A DNA stretch of 64,000 bases from Nesterenkonia lutea (GCF_014873955.1 NZ_JADBED010000001.1:2108001-2172000), one strand, 5' to 3'. Numbered from the stretch's first letter, positions 24,342 to 34,200 are shown. Program-made: numbers and translations. The notes: generated by a model from the sequence alone, not told the origin.

Positions 24342-25187
24342 ATGCGCAGCTCAGCCCGAATCGGCATGCCCGGCGCCCGGTCGAGGGTCGCTGCCGGGCT
24401 GCTCCTCGCCGGACTGCTGGCACTGGCCGGATGCAGCTCCGCCCCCGGATCCGAGACCGAGTCCACCTCGGACTCCCTGACTGCTTCCGAGATCAGCGTG
24501 TTCGTCGCGGCATCCCTCGATGAGGTGATGACCACGATCGCCGCAGATTTCGAGGCGGACACGGGCATCTCCGTGCGGCTCAGCTCGGCGGGCTCTGCGG
24601 ACCTGCTCGCCCAGCTCCTGCAGGGTGCGCCTGCGGACCTCTTCATCCCCGCCGATGAGCGGACCATGGACCGCGCCGCGACGCAGGACCTGATCTCCGC
24701 ACCGACCCAGCTCATCGCCTCGAACACCCTGGTCATCGCGGTTCCCGCCGGGAACCCCGCGCAGATCGACGCCCTGGAGGACCTCGAGGGCCCCGCCGGG
24801 GCGTCCTCAGCCCCGAACTCACCGGTGCTGGTGCAGTGCGCCCCTCAGGTGCCCTGCGGCGCCGCCGCGAGACAGGTCGCGGCGGCGGCCGATGTCAGTC
24901 TCGCCCCGGTGAGCGAGGAGCTTTCGGTGACCGATGTGCTGGGCAAGGTGCGCAGCGGCGAGGCCGATGCCGGCCTGGTCTACTCCACCGATGTGCGCCT
25001 CGCCGCCGCCGAAGTGGACGCGGTGGACATCCCGGAGGCCGCAGAGTTCCCGAACCGGTATCCGGCCGCAGTGCTGGCCGAGTCCGCCCAGCCGGAGGCC
25101 GCGGCGGCGTTCCTCGAGTTCCTGCTCACCGAGGACGGGCAGCGGCCGCTGCGCGAGGCCGGGTTCACCCCGGCGGGTGAGTCGTGA
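24342..25187 (+). CDS. modA: molybdate ABC transporter substrate-binding lipoprotein
   Basis: The 281-residue protein has a lipoprotein signal with lipobox LLALAGCSS and the ModA sequence pattern: [49 protein letters not shown] and the C-terminal [13 protein letters not shown]. It binds molybdate or tungstate outside the membrane. The stop overlaps the modB start by four bases. It follows the molybdenum oxidoreductase locus, suggesting a shared role in molybdenum use. Confidence 0.88.
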   Translation: MRSSARIGMPGARSRVAAGLLLAGLLALAGCSSAPGSETESTSDSLTASEISVFVAASLDEVMTTIAADFEADTGISVRLSSAGSADLLAQLLQGAPADLFIPADERTMDRAATQDLISAPTQLIASNTLVIAVPAGNPAQIDALEDLEGPAGASSAPNSPVLVQCAPQVPCGAAARQVAAAADVSLAPVSEELSVTDVLGKVRSGEADAGLVYSTDVRLAAAEVDAVDIPEAAEFPNRYPAAVLAESAQPEAAAAFLEFLLTEDGQRPLREAGFTPAGES

Positions 25188-25981
25188 GCCGCCGGGCTGC
25201 GGCCGCCGCGCCGAGATGGATCCTGCTCCCCGCCGCGCTGGGGGCCGTCTTCATCCTGCTGCCCATCACGGCGCTGCTGATCCGCATCGAGCTCGCCGAA
25301 CTGCCCGCGCTGCTGAGCTCCGCGGCGGCACTGTCCGCACTGTGGCTGAGCCTGCGCACCGCGGTCCTGGCCACCGTGCTCTGCACTGTCCTCGGCGTGC
25401 CGCTGGCCCTGGTGCTCAGCCATGCCAGCTTCAAGGGCAGCGGCGCCCTGCGCACACTGATCCTGCTGCCCCTGGTGCTGCCGCCGGTCATCGGCGGCAT
25501 CGCGCTGCTGAACACCTTCGGGCGGCAGGGGCTGCTGGGCGAGACCCTGGATGTGCTGGGGATCCAGGTCGCGTTCTCCACAGCAGCGGTGGTGCTGGCG
25601 CAGACCTTCGTCTCGCTGCCCTTCATGGTGATCGCCGTGGAGGCGGCGCTGCGCGGAGTGCAGAAGGAGGTGGTGGAGGCGGCCGTGGTCGATGGCGCCG
25701 GTCCGACCCAGCTGCTGCGCAGCATCGTGCTGCCGCTGATCGCGCCTGGAATGGTCTCGGGCGTGGTGCTCGCCTTTGCGCGCTCGCTCGGTGAGTTCGG
25801 CGCGACCATCGCTTTCGCGGGAAGCCTGCAGGGGGTCACCCGGACCCTGCCGCTGGAGATCTACCTGCAGCGGGAGACGGACCCGGACGCCGCCGTCGCC
25901 CTCTCGGTGCTGCTGATCGTGGTTGCGGTGGTCGTCATCGGCCTCACTCGGCCACGTACCGCGCCAGATGCTCTCCGGTGA
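25184..25981 (+). CDS. modB: molybdate ABC transporter permease
   Basis: The 265-residue protein has about five or six membrane helices, and the permease EAA-type loop reads [25 protein letters not shown], with [13 protein letters not shown] nearby, typical of ModB. It is of normal length and ends in TAPDALR. Its 3' end overlaps the convergent UvrA-like gene by 38 bp. No modC ATPase gene follows, so the transporter must borrow an ATPase encoded elsewhere, or modC has been lost. Confidence 0.87.
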   Translation: MSRRAAAAAPRWILLPAALGAVFILLPITALLIRIELAELPALLSSAAALSALWLSLRTAVLATVLCTVLGVPLALVLSHASFKGSGALRTLILLPLVLPPVIGGIALLNTFGRQGLLGETLDVLGIQVAFSTAAVVLAQTFVSLPFMVIAVEAALRGVQKEVVEAAVVDGAGPTQLLRSIVLPLIAPGMVSGVVLAFARSLGEFGATIAFAGSLQGVTRTLPLEIYLQRETDPDAAVALSVLLIVVAVVVIGLTRPRTAPDALR

Positions 25982-28319
25982 GCGTGTCCGCCCGCGCGAT
26001 GAGCTGGGCAGGAGTGCCGGTGAAGACCACGCGTCCGCCGTCGCCGCCTGCTCCCGGGCCCAGATCGATGATCCAGTCGGCATGGGCCATGACCGCCTGA
26101 TGATGTTCGATCACCACCACTGAGGTCCCGGAGTCCACGAGGCGGTCGAGCAGCCCCAGCAGATTCTCCACATCAGCCAGATGGAGCCCTGTGGTGGGCT
26201 CGTCCAGCACATAGACCCCTCCCGGATCAGCCATGCGTGTGGCGAGCTTGATCCGCTGACGCTCACCTCCGGAGAGGGTGTTCAGCCGCTGGCCGAGGCG
26301 GAGGTACCCCAGTCCGACGTCGGCGAGTCGGGTCAGGATCTTCGACGCCGCCGGCAGTCGTGAGGCTCCTGCGGCGAAGAACTCCGCGGCCTGGTCCACC
26401 GAGAGGTCGAGCACTTCGCTGATGTTCTTGGCTCCGCCGTCGGGATCTCCCAGAGTGTGCTCGAGCACGTCATGGCGGAAACGCCGGCCCTCGCACTCCT
26501 CGCAGGGGCTCGCCACGGTCTCCATCACGCCCAGCTCGGTGTAGATGACTCCGGCGCCGCCGCAGGTCGGGCAGGCTCCCTCGGAGTTCGCGCTGAACAG
26601 GGCCGGCTTGACCCCGTTGGCCTTGGCGAAGGCCTTGCGGATGGGTTCCAGCAGCCCGGTGTAGGTGGCGGGGTTGGAGCGGGACGAGCCTCTGATTCCG
26701 GTCTGATCGATGAACGCCACGCCCTCGCGGCCCGCGAGGCTGCCCTCGATCAGCGTGGACTTGCCGGATCCGGCCACCCCGGTGACCACGGTGAGCACTC
26801 CCGTGGGGATGTCCACATCCACGTCGCGCAGATTGTTCGCGCCGGCGCCGCGGATCTCGATCACCCCGGTGGCCTCGCGCACGTGGTCCCTGTCCTTGAC
26901 CCGCGCCCGGTAGTCCAGGTGGCGGCCGGTCAGCGTGTCCGACTCGCGCAGCTGCGCCACGCTCCCGGCGAAGCAGAGCTCCCCGCCGGAGTCTCCGGCC
27001 CGGGGGCCCAGGTCCACCACATGGTCGGCGATCTCGATGGTCTCGGGCTTGTGCTCCACGACCAGGACGGTGTTCCCCTTGTCCCGCAGGCGCAGCAGCA
27101 TCTGGTTCATCCGGGAGATGTCGTGCGGATGCAGCCCGATGGTGGGCTCGTCGAAGACGTAAGTGATGTCGGTCAGCGCCGAGCCCAGATGCCTGATCAT
27201 CTTGACCCGCTGCGCCTCGCCTCCGGAGAGGGTGCCAGCGGGCCGGTCCAGACTCAGATAGCCCAGCCCGATCTCGATGAAGTGCTCCACGCTCTGCAGC
27301 AGGGATGCGCGCAGCGGCGCCACGGCGGGGTCCTCGAGGGACCGCAGCCAGTCCGCGAGCTCGCGCAGCTCCATGGCGCAGACCTCGGCGATGTCACGGC
27401 CCTGAACCTTCACTGAACGGGTGAGCTCGCTGAACCGGGTTCCGCCACATTCGGGGCAGGTCACGAAGGTCACGGCGCGGTCCACGAAGGCCTTGATATG
27501 GGGCTGCATGGCTTCGCGGTCCTTGGACAGCATGGACCTGCGGACCTGCGGCACCAGGCCCTGATAGGTCATATTGACCCCGCTCATCCTGACCTTCTCC
27601 GACTCGCGGTGCAGCAGATCGTGGCGCTCCTGCTCGGTGTAGTCGCGAATGGCCTTGTCGGGGTCGAAGAAGCCGGATTCCGCGTAGAACTTCACCGACC
27701 AGCCGCCGGCCTTATAGCCGGGCACCGTGATCGCGCCCTCGTTCAGCGATCTCGTCTCGTCGATCAGCTGGGAGACGTCGATGTCATTGATCTGCCCGCG
27801 ACCTTCACAGCGGGAGCACATGCCCCCGGTGATGCTGAACTCCCGGCGTTCCCTGGTCTTCTCGCCGCCGCGCTCGAAGGTCACCGCCCCTGCACCGCTG
27901 ACGCTGGCCACGTTGAAGGAGAATGCCTGCGGGGAGCCGATATGCGGCTCTCCGATCCGGCTGAAGAGGATGCGCAGCAGGGTGAACACATCGGTCACCG
28001 TGCCCACGGTGGAACGGACATTGGCGCCCAGACGCTCCTGGTCCACCACGATCGCGGCTGTGAGCCCCTGGAGGTCGTCGACCTCGGGACGGTTGAGGCT
28101 GGGCATGAACCCCTGCAGAAAGGCGCTGTAGGTCTCGTTGATCATCCGCTGGGACTCCGCGGCGATCGTGCCGAAGACCAGCGAGGACTTCCCCGAGCCG
28201 GAGACTCCGGTGAAGACTGTGAGCGCCCGTTTGGGAATCTCGAGACTGAATCCCTTGAGGTTGTTCTCCCTCGCCCCGACCACGCGGATGACGTCGTGGT
28301 GGCTCAGCTCTTCGCTCAC
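25944..28319 (-). CDS. UvrA-like ABC-type ATPase (drug-resistance/class II UvrA)
   Basis: The 791-residue protein has two ABC ATPase modules. Walker A sequences are [11 protein letters not shown] near residue 40 and [11 protein letters not shown] in the second half. Signatures [10 protein letters not shown] and [10 protein letters not shown] and Walker B-like FDEPTIGLH and LDEPTTGLH are present. Zinc-binding Cys pairs ([25 protein letters not shown] with CEECEGRRF) are present too. It is shorter than UvrA (about 950) and lacks the full UvrB-binding region, like class II UvrA proteins linked to antibiotic resistance (DrrC type). GTG 28319 has AGAGGA upstream. No UvrB or UvrC gene is nearby. 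Confidence 0.87.
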   Translation of the reverse strand: MSEELSHHDVIRVVGARENNLKGFSLEIPKRALTVFTGVSGSGKSSLVFGTIAAESQRMINETYSAFLQGFMPSLNRPEVDDLQGLTAAIVVDQERLGANVRSTVGTVTDVFTLLRILFSRIGEPHIGSPQAFSFNVASVSGAGAVTFERGGEKTRERREFSITGGMCSRCEGRGQINDIDVSQLIDETRSLNEGAITVPGYKAGGWSVKFYAESGFFDPDKAIRDYTEQERHDLLHRESEKVRMSGVNMTYQGLVPQVRRSMLSKDREAMQPHIKAFVDRAVTFVTCPECGGTRFSELTRSVKVQGRDIAEVCAMELRELADWLRSLEDPAVAPLRASLLQSVEHFIEIGLGYLSLDRPAGTLSGGEAQRVKMIRHLGSALTDITYVFDEPTIGLHPHDISRMNQMLLRLRDKGNTVLVVEHKPETIEIADHVVDLGPRAGDSGGELCFAGSVAQLRESDTLTGRHLDYRARVKDRDHVREATGVIEIRGAGANNLRDVDVDIPTGVLTVVTGVAGSGKSTLIEGSLAGREGVAFIDQTGIRGSSRSNPATYTGLLEPIRKAFAKANGVKPALFSANSEGACPTCGGAGVIYTELGVMETVASPCEECEGRRFRHDVLEHTLGDPDGGAKNISEVLDLSVDQAAEFFAAGASRLPAASKILTRLADVGLGYLRLGQRLNTLSGGERQRIKLATRMADPGGVYVLDEPTTGLHLADVENLLGLLDRLVDSGTSVVVIEHHQAVMAHADWIIDLGPGAGGDGGRVVFTGTPAQLIARADTLTGEHLARYVAE

Positions 28320-28350
28320 GGGGCGGGTCCTCTGCTCTCAGTCCACTGGT

Positions 28351-29784
28351 CTAGTCTTCCGCGGCGGCGAGCTGGCCGCAGGCACCGTCGATCTCTTTGC
28401 CTCGGGTGTCGCGCAGCGTGGTGGGCACGCCGAGTGCCTCGAGCCGGTTCACGAAGGCCCGCATGACCTCGGGCTCCGAGGAGGTCCAGATGGAACCGGG
28501 AGTGGGGTTCAGCGGGATCGGGTTCACGTGCACCCAGCCGCGGCCGCGGGCATTGAGCTTCTCGGCCAGCAGCTCCGCACGCCACTGGTGGTCGTTCATG
28601 TCCTTGATCAGCGCATATTCGATGGACACGCGCCGGCCGGTGGTCTTGTAGTAGTGGTGAGCCGCGTCGATGGCCTCATCGGCCTTCCAGCGGGAGTTCA
28701 CCGGGATGAGCTGGTCGCGCAGCTCATCATCAGGGGCGTGCAGGCTCAGCGCGAAGGTGATCGGCAGGTTCTCGTCGGCCAGCTTTCGGATGGCCGGGAC
28801 CAGTCCCACAGTCGAGATGGTGATGCCGCGAGCGCTCATCCCCAGTCCCTCGGGGGCCGGGTCGACCATGCGCCGCACGGCGTTCATCACCCGCTTATAG
28901 TTCGCCAGCGGCTCGCCCATGCCCATGAACACGATGTTGGAGACCCGCTGCGGGCCCACGCCCGCCGACGACGACGACGAGGCACTCTTGCCCGCTGCGG
29001 CCGATTCCTCGGACTCGGCGAAGTCGGTCTCCTCGCCGAGCGCGGCATGGTCCTTCTCCTCGGCGACCTCTGCGGCGTTCGGGGCGTCCAGCTCACCGGC
29101 GGCGATGGCGCGGTTGGCCTGGACGATCTGATCCACGATCTCGGCGGAGGACATGTTGCGGGTGAGCCCGTTCTGGCCGGTGGCACAGAAGGGGCAGTTC
29201 ATCCCGCAGCCGCACTGCGAGGAGATGCACAGCGTGATGCGGCTGCGATAGCGCATCAGCACGGACTCCACCAGGGCGCCGTCGAAGAGCCGCCAGAGGA
29301 ACTTGATCGTGGCGCCGTCGTCGGTCTTGAGCCGCCGCACCTCGGTGAGCAGCGGCGGCAGGAACTCCTCCACGAGCTGCTCGCGGGTCTCCGCGGGGAG
29401 ATCGGTCATCTGGTCGGGATCCGCGGTGTAGTGACGGAAGTAGTGCACCGAGAGCTGCTTGGCGCGGAACCCGGAGATTCCCAGCTCCTTGGCCTTGGCG
29501 ATTCGCTCGTCCAGTGTCATGTCAGCCAGATGCTGGGGCGGCTGCTTGACCTTGGGCTGGGCGAACTGGAGCTTCGGGCGACCCTCGGCGTCCATGGGCT
29601 GCTTCCAGCCCTCGGCCTTGGGCCGGATCTGCGGCCGCGAAGAGTCGACGGCGCGCCCCGTCGGCTGGCCAGCGGGACCGCCGGGACCACGCTCGGCGGC
29701 GGGCTGTCCAGCGGCTCGACGGGCGGACCCCTGCTTGGGTGCTGAGCTGGCGGGTTCTGGGCGCGGGTTCTTCGAAGGTGACAT
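28351..29784 (-). CDS. rlmN: 23S rRNA (adenine2503-C2)-methyltransferase / dual-specificity RlmN
   Basis: The 477-residue radical SAM protein contains the CxxxCxxC cluster motif as [19 protein letters not shown], and [16 protein letters not shown]. It methylates C2 of A2503 in 23S rRNA and A37 in some tRNAs. It is about 100 residues longer than usual. An N-terminal 90-residue Ser/Pro/Gly-rich tail and a low-complexity insertion of about 45 residues ([20 protein letters not shown] and a serine run) just before [11 protein letters not shown] account for that. ATG 29784 has GGGAGA upstream. Confidence 0.92.
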   Translation of the reverse strand: MSPSKNPRPEPASSAPKQGSARRAAGQPAAERGPGGPAGQPTGRAVDSSRPQIRPKAEGWKQPMDAEGRPKLQFAQPKVKQPPQHLADMTLDERIAKAKELGISGFRAKQLSVHYFRHYTADPDQMTDLPAETREQLVEEFLPPLLTEVRRLKTDDGATIKFLWRLFDGALVESVLMRYRSRITLCISSQCGCGMNCPFCATGQNGLTRNMSSAEIVDQIVQANRAIAAGELDAPNAAEVAEEKDHAALGEETDFAESEESAAAGKSASSSSSAGVGPQRVSNIVFMGMGEPLANYKRVMNAVRRMVDPAPEGLGMSARGITISTVGLVPAIRKLADENLPITFALSLHAPDDELRDQLIPVNSRWKADEAIDAAHHYYKTTGRRVSIEYALIKDMNDHQWRAELLAEKLNARGRGWVHVNPIPLNPTPGSIWTSSEPEVMRAFVNRLEALGVPTTLRDTRGKEIDGACGQLAAAED

Positions 29785-29835
29785 CGTGTTGATTCTCCCA
29801 CGGGCGCGGCCGAACTGGTATGCCCACCGTGAATC

Positions 29836-29910
29836 AGGCGCCGGCGCGGCTGCAACCTCAGGCGCCGGCGCGGCTGGCCACACTAGGCGCCGGCGCGGCT
29901 GGCCACCCTA
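29836..29910 (-). repeat. three 25-bp tandem repeats that each repeat a stop codon
   Basis: On the minus strand the siderophore-interacting protein gene ends GCGCCGGCGCC-TAG (stop 29908-29910). The same end is then repeated at 25-bp steps with TAG at 29883-29885, TGA at 29858-29860 and, 24 bp on, TGA at 29834-29836. Because 25 is one more than a multiple of three, the first three stops lie in three different frames. Each unit contains the palindrome GCGCCGGCGC. Confidence 0.85.
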
Positions 29911-30918
29911 GGCGCCGGCGCGCCCGTGCTTCCAGTACCCCATGAAGGAGACCTGCTTGCGACTGAGCCCGATGTCCTTGACCAGGTGGCGGCGCAGCCC
30001 GGTGATGACACCGGCCTCCCCGGCCAGCCAGGCATATTCGCGGAAGCCCTCGGCGTCGGCGACCTCCCACAGCAGATCACCCTCGCCGATCTCGCTGAGG
30101 TCCTCGGCCCCCGAGGGAGCTCCCACGGGCTCACCGCGCTCGGGCTGCCAGGAGGAGCGGCGCTGGGCGAAGATCTCGGCGCGACGCCGGCCCCAGTTCT
30201 GCACAGCGCGGGCCAGCGGCTCTCCGCGTTCGGTGCCCTCTCGGGGCAGCCAGTAGATCTCCACTCCGGAGCGGTTCACCACGTCCAGCGCATCGGCGCG
30301 GGTGGGGATCTCCAGGTAGGCCTCACCATGGATCCGCTCCGGGAGCATCTCCAGGATGGCGCAGATGGCCGGGACCGCGGTCTCGTCCCCGGCGAGCAGG
30401 ATGTCCCGGGCGGTGCCCGGATTGAACTCGATGCCGCCGCCGGCCTTGGCGGATCGGCCGTCGGGGCCGATGATGACCAGCTCATCGCCCACCTCTGCCT
30501 GCATGGCCCAGGCCGAGGCCGGCCCCTCAGTGCCGTGGACCACGAAGTCCACGTCGATCTGGTCCTGACGAGGCCGGATGGCGCGCACGGTATAGGTCCG
30601 GATCGGATTGCGCTGGGCGTCGGGCAGCTCCCGCCAGGCGGTGTACCAGGTCATCGCCTCCGGCGGCGGCTCGTCCCAGAGGCCGAGCTCGGGCAGGGTG
30701 CCGTCGGCCCGCGGCAGCAGCAGCTTGATCCGCTGGTCCAGTCCGCCGGTGTAGAAGTGGCGCAGCTCCTCGTCCTGCAGCGTGAACCTCAGGAAGTTCG
30801 GGCTGAGCCGGCGCACCCTGGCCACCGTGGTCCGGTACGGCCGCTGCGGAGCGGGCTCGGCGGGCTCCCCCGCCGCGACGCTGCGGGGGGCTTCGGCGAG
30901 GCTGGAGCGCAGGATCAT
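29908..30918 (-). CDS. siderophore-interacting protein (FAD-binding ferric reductase-like)
   Basis: The 336-residue protein has the SIP family layout. An N-terminal FAD-binding beta-barrel has RTYTVRAIRPRQDQIDVDFV and VVHGTEGPASAWA, and a C-terminal domain has DILLAGDETAVPAICAIL, WLPREG, and YAWLAGEAGVITGLRRHL. It reduces ferric siderophores in the cytoplasm and releases iron. Its ATG overlaps the stop of the iron-siderophore binding protein gene by four bases, so both are in one operon. It ends at the stop-containing repeat array. Confidence 0.9.
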   Translation of the reverse strand: MILRSSLAEAPRSVAAGEPAEPAPQRPYRTTVARVRRLSPNFLRFTLQDEELRHFYTGGLDQRIKLLLPRADGTLPELGLWDEPPPEAMTWYTAWRELPDAQRNPIRTYTVRAIRPRQDQIDVDFVVHGTEGPASAWAMQAEVGDELVIIGPDGRSAKAGGGIEFNPGTARDILLAGDETAVPAICAILEMLPERIHGEAYLEIPTRADALDVVNRSGVEIYWLPREGTERGEPLARAVQNWGRRRAEIFAQRRSSWQPERGEPVGAPSGAEDLSEIGEGDLLWEVADAEGFREYAWLAGEAGVITGLRRHLVKDIGLSRKQVSFMGYWKHGRAGA

Positions 30919-31964
30919 CGGCCCAGCGTCTCCTCGATCTCGCCGCTGAGCTCCTCGATGGCGAAGATCTGCGCCTCAGGCGTGCCCAGGGAGAAGGCCG
31001 AGGCGAGGTCGTCGGTGATCACCATGGACCGGTCGTCCTCCACGGCGGGAATGCTGTTCCAGCCGTCATCCTCGGTGATCTCGGTGGGCTCGATGAAGAT
31101 CGGGAAGCCGACGAGCAGGTCCGCGTCGAGGAGGTTCAGCTGCTCATCGGAGATGTCCACGCTGAATTCACCATCCCCGCCCAGCTCGGCGATCTCGGTG
31201 TTCTGCTCGAAGCCGAGGTCCTGCATGAAGGCGACTCGGCCGTCGGCCTCGGTGTACGCGCCCCAGCCCTCGGCGGTGCGGGTGGCCACGGTGACGGTCT
31301 GTCCCTCCCACTCCGGGTGCTCCTCGGTGACCTGGGCGAAGGCCTCCTCCTGTTCGGCGAGCATCTCGTCACCAGCCTCGGATCGGCCGAGTGCGGCAGC
31401 GATCATCTGCACCTGCTCTTCGGAGTCGGTCAGGTAGTTCGCCCCGCCCGGCGCCACGCCCACCGTGGGAGCGATCGAGCTCAGCCGCTCGTGCCGCTCC
31501 TGGTCCCCGGAGCTGCGCACGTCGAGGATCAGGTCAGGCTCCAGGGCCGCGACAGCTTCATAGGAGAGCTCCAGCGTGCCGAGGATCTCCGGATCCTCGG
31601 TGTAGGTGTTCTCCACCCAGGGGCCGACACCGTTGGAGTCCTCGAAGCCGATCCAGTCGGAGGCCCCCACCGGCTCCACGCCCAGATCCAGGGCCACCTC
31701 GGCGTCTCCCCAGCCCAGGGCGACGACGCGCTGCGGCTCCTCCTCGACGGTGACCTCACCGAACTCGGTCTCGATCGTGGCGGGGAAGCCTGCTGCGGAC
31801 TCGCTCTCCTGTGCCGCGCCTGATTCCGCACCGCTGGCTTCAGCACCATCCTCCTCGGCGGAGGATGAGCAGCCGGTCAGCGCCAGCAGCGCCGCCGCGG
31901 CGACCGCGATTCCGGCTGAGGGCGAGCGGGTGACCGAGGGGGAGAGGGGGCGTGATCCGCGCAA
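30915..31964 (-). CDS. iron-siderophore ABC transporter substrate-binding lipoprotein
   Basis: The 349-residue protein has a lipoprotein signal with LALTGCSSSAEEDG. It then has an acidic linker and a periplasmic-binding domain of the FhuD/BtuF type, with PQRVVALGWGDAEVALDLGV and AVAALEPDLILDVR, typical of ferric-siderophore binding. I take TTG 31964 as the start. AGGAGG lies six bases upstream, and the frame before it is not signal-like. A -10 TATCCT at 32022-32017 gives a leader of about 50 nt. It is divergent from two permease genes. Confidence 0.85.
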   Translation of the reverse strand: MRGSRPLSPSVTRSPSAGIAVAAAALLALTGCSSSAEEDGAEASGAESGAAQESESAAGFPATIETEFGEVTVEEEPQRVVALGWGDAEVALDLGVEPVGASDWIGFEDSNGVGPWVENTYTEDPEILGTLELSYEAVAALEPDLILDVRSSGDQERHERLSSIAPTVGVAPGGANYLTDSEEQVQMIAAALGRSEAGDEMLAEQEEAFAQVTEEHPEWEGQTVTVATRTAEGWGAYTEADGRVAFMQDLGFEQNTEIAELGGDGEFSVDISDEQLNLLDADLLVGFPIFIEPTEITEDDGWNSIPAVEDDRSMVITDDLASAFSLGTPEAQIFAIEELSGEIEETLGR

Positions 31965-32016
31965 GAGGATCCTCCTAGGGGTGAAAGGATGTGGGGAGCC
32001 GATTGACCGCCCCACC

Positions 32017-32078
32017 AGGATAGAACAAATTAGAGAACAAGACAGTACCTATTTCCTACTAAGGCTAGACTAATCACG
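32017..32078. promoter_or_regulatory. divergent iron-uptake promoter region with DtxR/IdeR-like box
   Basis: The sequence TAAGGCTAGACTAATCACG (32060-32078) matches the DtxR/IdeR box TTAGGTTAGSCTAACCTAA at about 12 of 19 positions. It covers the -10 TAGACT (32066-32071), which lies nine bases before ATG 32081. On the other strand TATCCT (32022-32017) serves the binding-protein gene. Direct repeats AGAACAA start at 32022 and 32034, 12 bp apart, and may be a second regulator site. Confidence 0.5.
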
Positions 32079-32080
32079 GC

Positions 32081-33151
32081 ATGACGGCAGAATCACACAC
32101 TCTCCGACGACCCGGCCGCCCGGGCATGCATCCGCATGCCCTGGGACGCAGCGCGACCCCACGGACCCGGTTCGCGCTCATCCTCGGACTGTTCCTCCTG
32201 CTGCTGCTGTGCCTGGCCAGCATCAGCATCGGCAGCCGCGGCATCGGCCTGGACACGATCTGGGCGGCGCTCAGCGCAGGAGAGGTCAGCGCCGCAGACG
32301 AGCACGCCGTGCTGGGTCTGCGAGTGCCGCGCACGCTCGCCGCCGTCGTCGTCGGTGCCGCTCTTGCCGTGGCGGGAGCGCTGATGCAGTCACTGACCCG
32401 CAATCCGCTGGCCGAGCCCGGTCTGCTCGGCGTGTCCGCCGGCTCCGCCTTCGCAGTGGCCATCGCGATCGTCGGCTTCGGCATCACCGCCCCGCTGGGC
32501 TATATCTGGTTCGCCCTGGCAGGAGCGTTCGGCGCCACGGTGACCGTGGCGCTGATCGGCGGGATGTCCTCCGGCCGGGCAGACCCGATGCGCCTGGTCC
32601 TCGCGGGTGTCGCCCTCTCGGCCGTGCTCTCCGGGATCATCGGGGCGCTGCGCCTCTCCGATCCGCGCACCTTCAACGCGCTGCAGGTCTGGGAGGCCGG
32701 GATCCTCGCCGGACGCGGCCTCGACGTCACCCTCACCGTGGCGCCGCTGGTGCTGGCCGCGCTGCTGGTCGCACTGCCGCTGGGCAAGGGGCTGAACACC
32801 CTCGCCCTCGGCGATGAGCTGGCTGCCGCACTGGGCGTCTCGCTCTGGAAGACGCGGGTGCTGAGCATCCTGGCCATCACCGTGCTGGCCGGCGGAGCCG
32901 CGGCGATCGCCGGGCCGATCGCCTTCATCGGACTGATGGTCCCGCATGCCGCGCGCTTCTTCGCCGGCGCCGACCAGCGCTGGGTGCTGCTGCTCTCGAT
33001 GGTCTTCGGTCCCATCCTGATGCTCACCGCCGACATCCTGGCCCGGCTCATCGTCTGGCCCGGGGAGATGCCCGTGGGCCTGGTCAGCGCGCTGATCGGT
33101 GCGCCCGTGCTGGTGCTGCTGATCCGACGGCGGAAGGCGCTGAAGCTGTGA
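32081..33151 (+). CDS. FecCD-family siderophore ABC transporter permease
   Basis: The 356-residue protein has about nine membrane helices. FecCD motifs LGLRVPRTLAAVVVGAALAV, LTRNPLAEPGLLGVSAGSAF, and AGPIAFIGLMVPHAARFF are present. It forms the transmembrane channel for ferric siderophores with the next gene, which begins four bases before its stop (overlap). It is divergent from the binding protein and downstream of a DtxR-like box; an ATG at 32081 with a -10 nine bases upstream suggests a leaderless transcript. Confidence 0.9.
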   Translation: MTAESHTLRRPGRPGMHPHALGRSATPRTRFALILGLFLLLLLCLASISIGSRGIGLDTIWAALSAGEVSAADEHAVLGLRVPRTLAAVVVGAALAVAGALMQSLTRNPLAEPGLLGVSAGSAFAVAIAIVGFGITAPLGYIWFALAGAFGATVTVALIGGMSSGRADPMRLVLAGVALSAVLSGIIGALRLSDPRTFNALQVWEAGILAGRGLDVTLTVAPLVLAALLVALPLGKGLNTLALGDELAAALGVSLWKTRVLSILAITVLAGGAAAIAGPIAFIGLMVPHAARFFAGADQRWVLLLSMVFGPILMLTADILARLIVWPGEMPVGLVSALIGAPVLVLLIRRRKALKL

Positions 33152-34200
33152 CTGCGGCTCTGGACTCCCCCACGCCCCGCGCCCCGGCGACACCGCGGCT
33201 CACTCACCGTCCGGTCCGCTCGGTGCTCGTCGCGGCGGGCCTGTGCCTCGCCCTGGTGATCCTGACCGTCATCGCGCTGGGCATGGGCGACTACCCGCTG
33301 AATCCCGGCGAGGTGCTGACCGCGCTGACCGGAGCCGGCGAGTTCGACTCCACCGTGGTGCTCTCCTGGCGACTGCCGCGGATCACCGCCGCGCTGGTCT
33401 TCGGTGCGGCCCTGGCCCTCTCGGGGGCACTGTTCCAGACGCTCACCCGCAACCCGCTGGGGTCCCCGGACATCATCGGCTTCTCCACCGGCGCCTACAC
33501 CGGAGTGCTCCTCGCCACAGTCGGCATCGGTGGGGTGACCCTGGCCGACGGGCTGATCGGCACCGCGCTGGGCGCCCTGATCGGCGGACTGGGCACTGCG
33601 CTGCTGGTCTACTTCCTGGCGTACCGGCAGGGCGTGCAGGGCTTCCGGCTGATCGTGGTCGGCATCGGGGTCACCGCCGCGCTGCATGCGGTGAACTCCT
33701 GGATCCTGCTGCGTGCGCAGACCGAGACGGCCATGGGCGCGGCGATCTGGGGCGCCGGCTCGCTGAGCCTGACCAGCTGGTCAGACGTGCTGCCGGCGAT
33801 CGGGATCGTGGTGGCGGTGCTGCCGCTGCTGCTGATCTCGGTGCGACCGCTGCGCCAGCTCGAGCTCGGTGACGATGTGGCCGCGTCCCACGGGGTCAAG
33901 GTCGAGCCCACCCGGCTCGTCATCCTCGGAGTCGGCGTGCTGCTCACCGCACTGGTCACCGCCGCGACCGGTCCCATCGCCTTCGTCGCACTGGCGGCCC
34001 CGCAGATCGCGCGACTGGTGGCGCGCTCGGCGGGCATCCCGCTGGTGCATTCGGCGCTCATGGGAGCGCTGGTGCTGCTGGGCTCGGACATGATCGCGCA
34101 GCAGGCGCTGGCCCAGCCCATTCCGGTCGGGATGGTCACCGTGGTGCTCGGCGGCGGCTACCTGGCCGCGCTGCTGGCCCACCAGGCCCGCCGGGAGTGA
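33148..34200 (+). CDS. FecCD-family siderophore ABC transporter permease, second subunit
   Basis: The 350-residue protein matches the FecD/FepG half of the channel, with LSWRLPRITAALVFGAALAL, LTRNPLGSPDIIGFSTGAY and GPIAFVALAAPQIARL. It starts at GTG 33148, overlapping the first permease gene by four bases. No ATPase gene follows it; the intergenic run to the next gene is only 33 bp and convergent. The likely ATPase is at 44112-44903. Confidence 0.9.
   Translation: MTAALDSPTPRAPATPRLTHRPVRSVLVAAGLCLALVILTVIALGMGDYPLNPGEVLTALTGAGEFDSTVVLSWRLPRITAALVFGAALALSGALFQTLTRNPLGSPDIIGFSTGAYTGVLLATVGIGGVTLADGLIGTALGALIGGLGTALLVYFLAYRQGVQGFRLIVVGIGVTAALHAVNSWILLRAQTETAMGAAIWGAGSLSLTSWSDVLPAIGIVVAVLPLLLISVRPLRQLELGDDVAASHGVKVEPTRLVILGVGVLLTALVTAATGPIAFVALAAPQIARLVARSAGIPLVHSALMGALVLLGSDMIAQQALAQPIPVGMVTVVLGGGYLAALLAHQARRE

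Noticed and set aside
29836..29910. CRISPR array
   Set aside because: The repeats are directly tandem with no unique spacers, and no cas genes are present.
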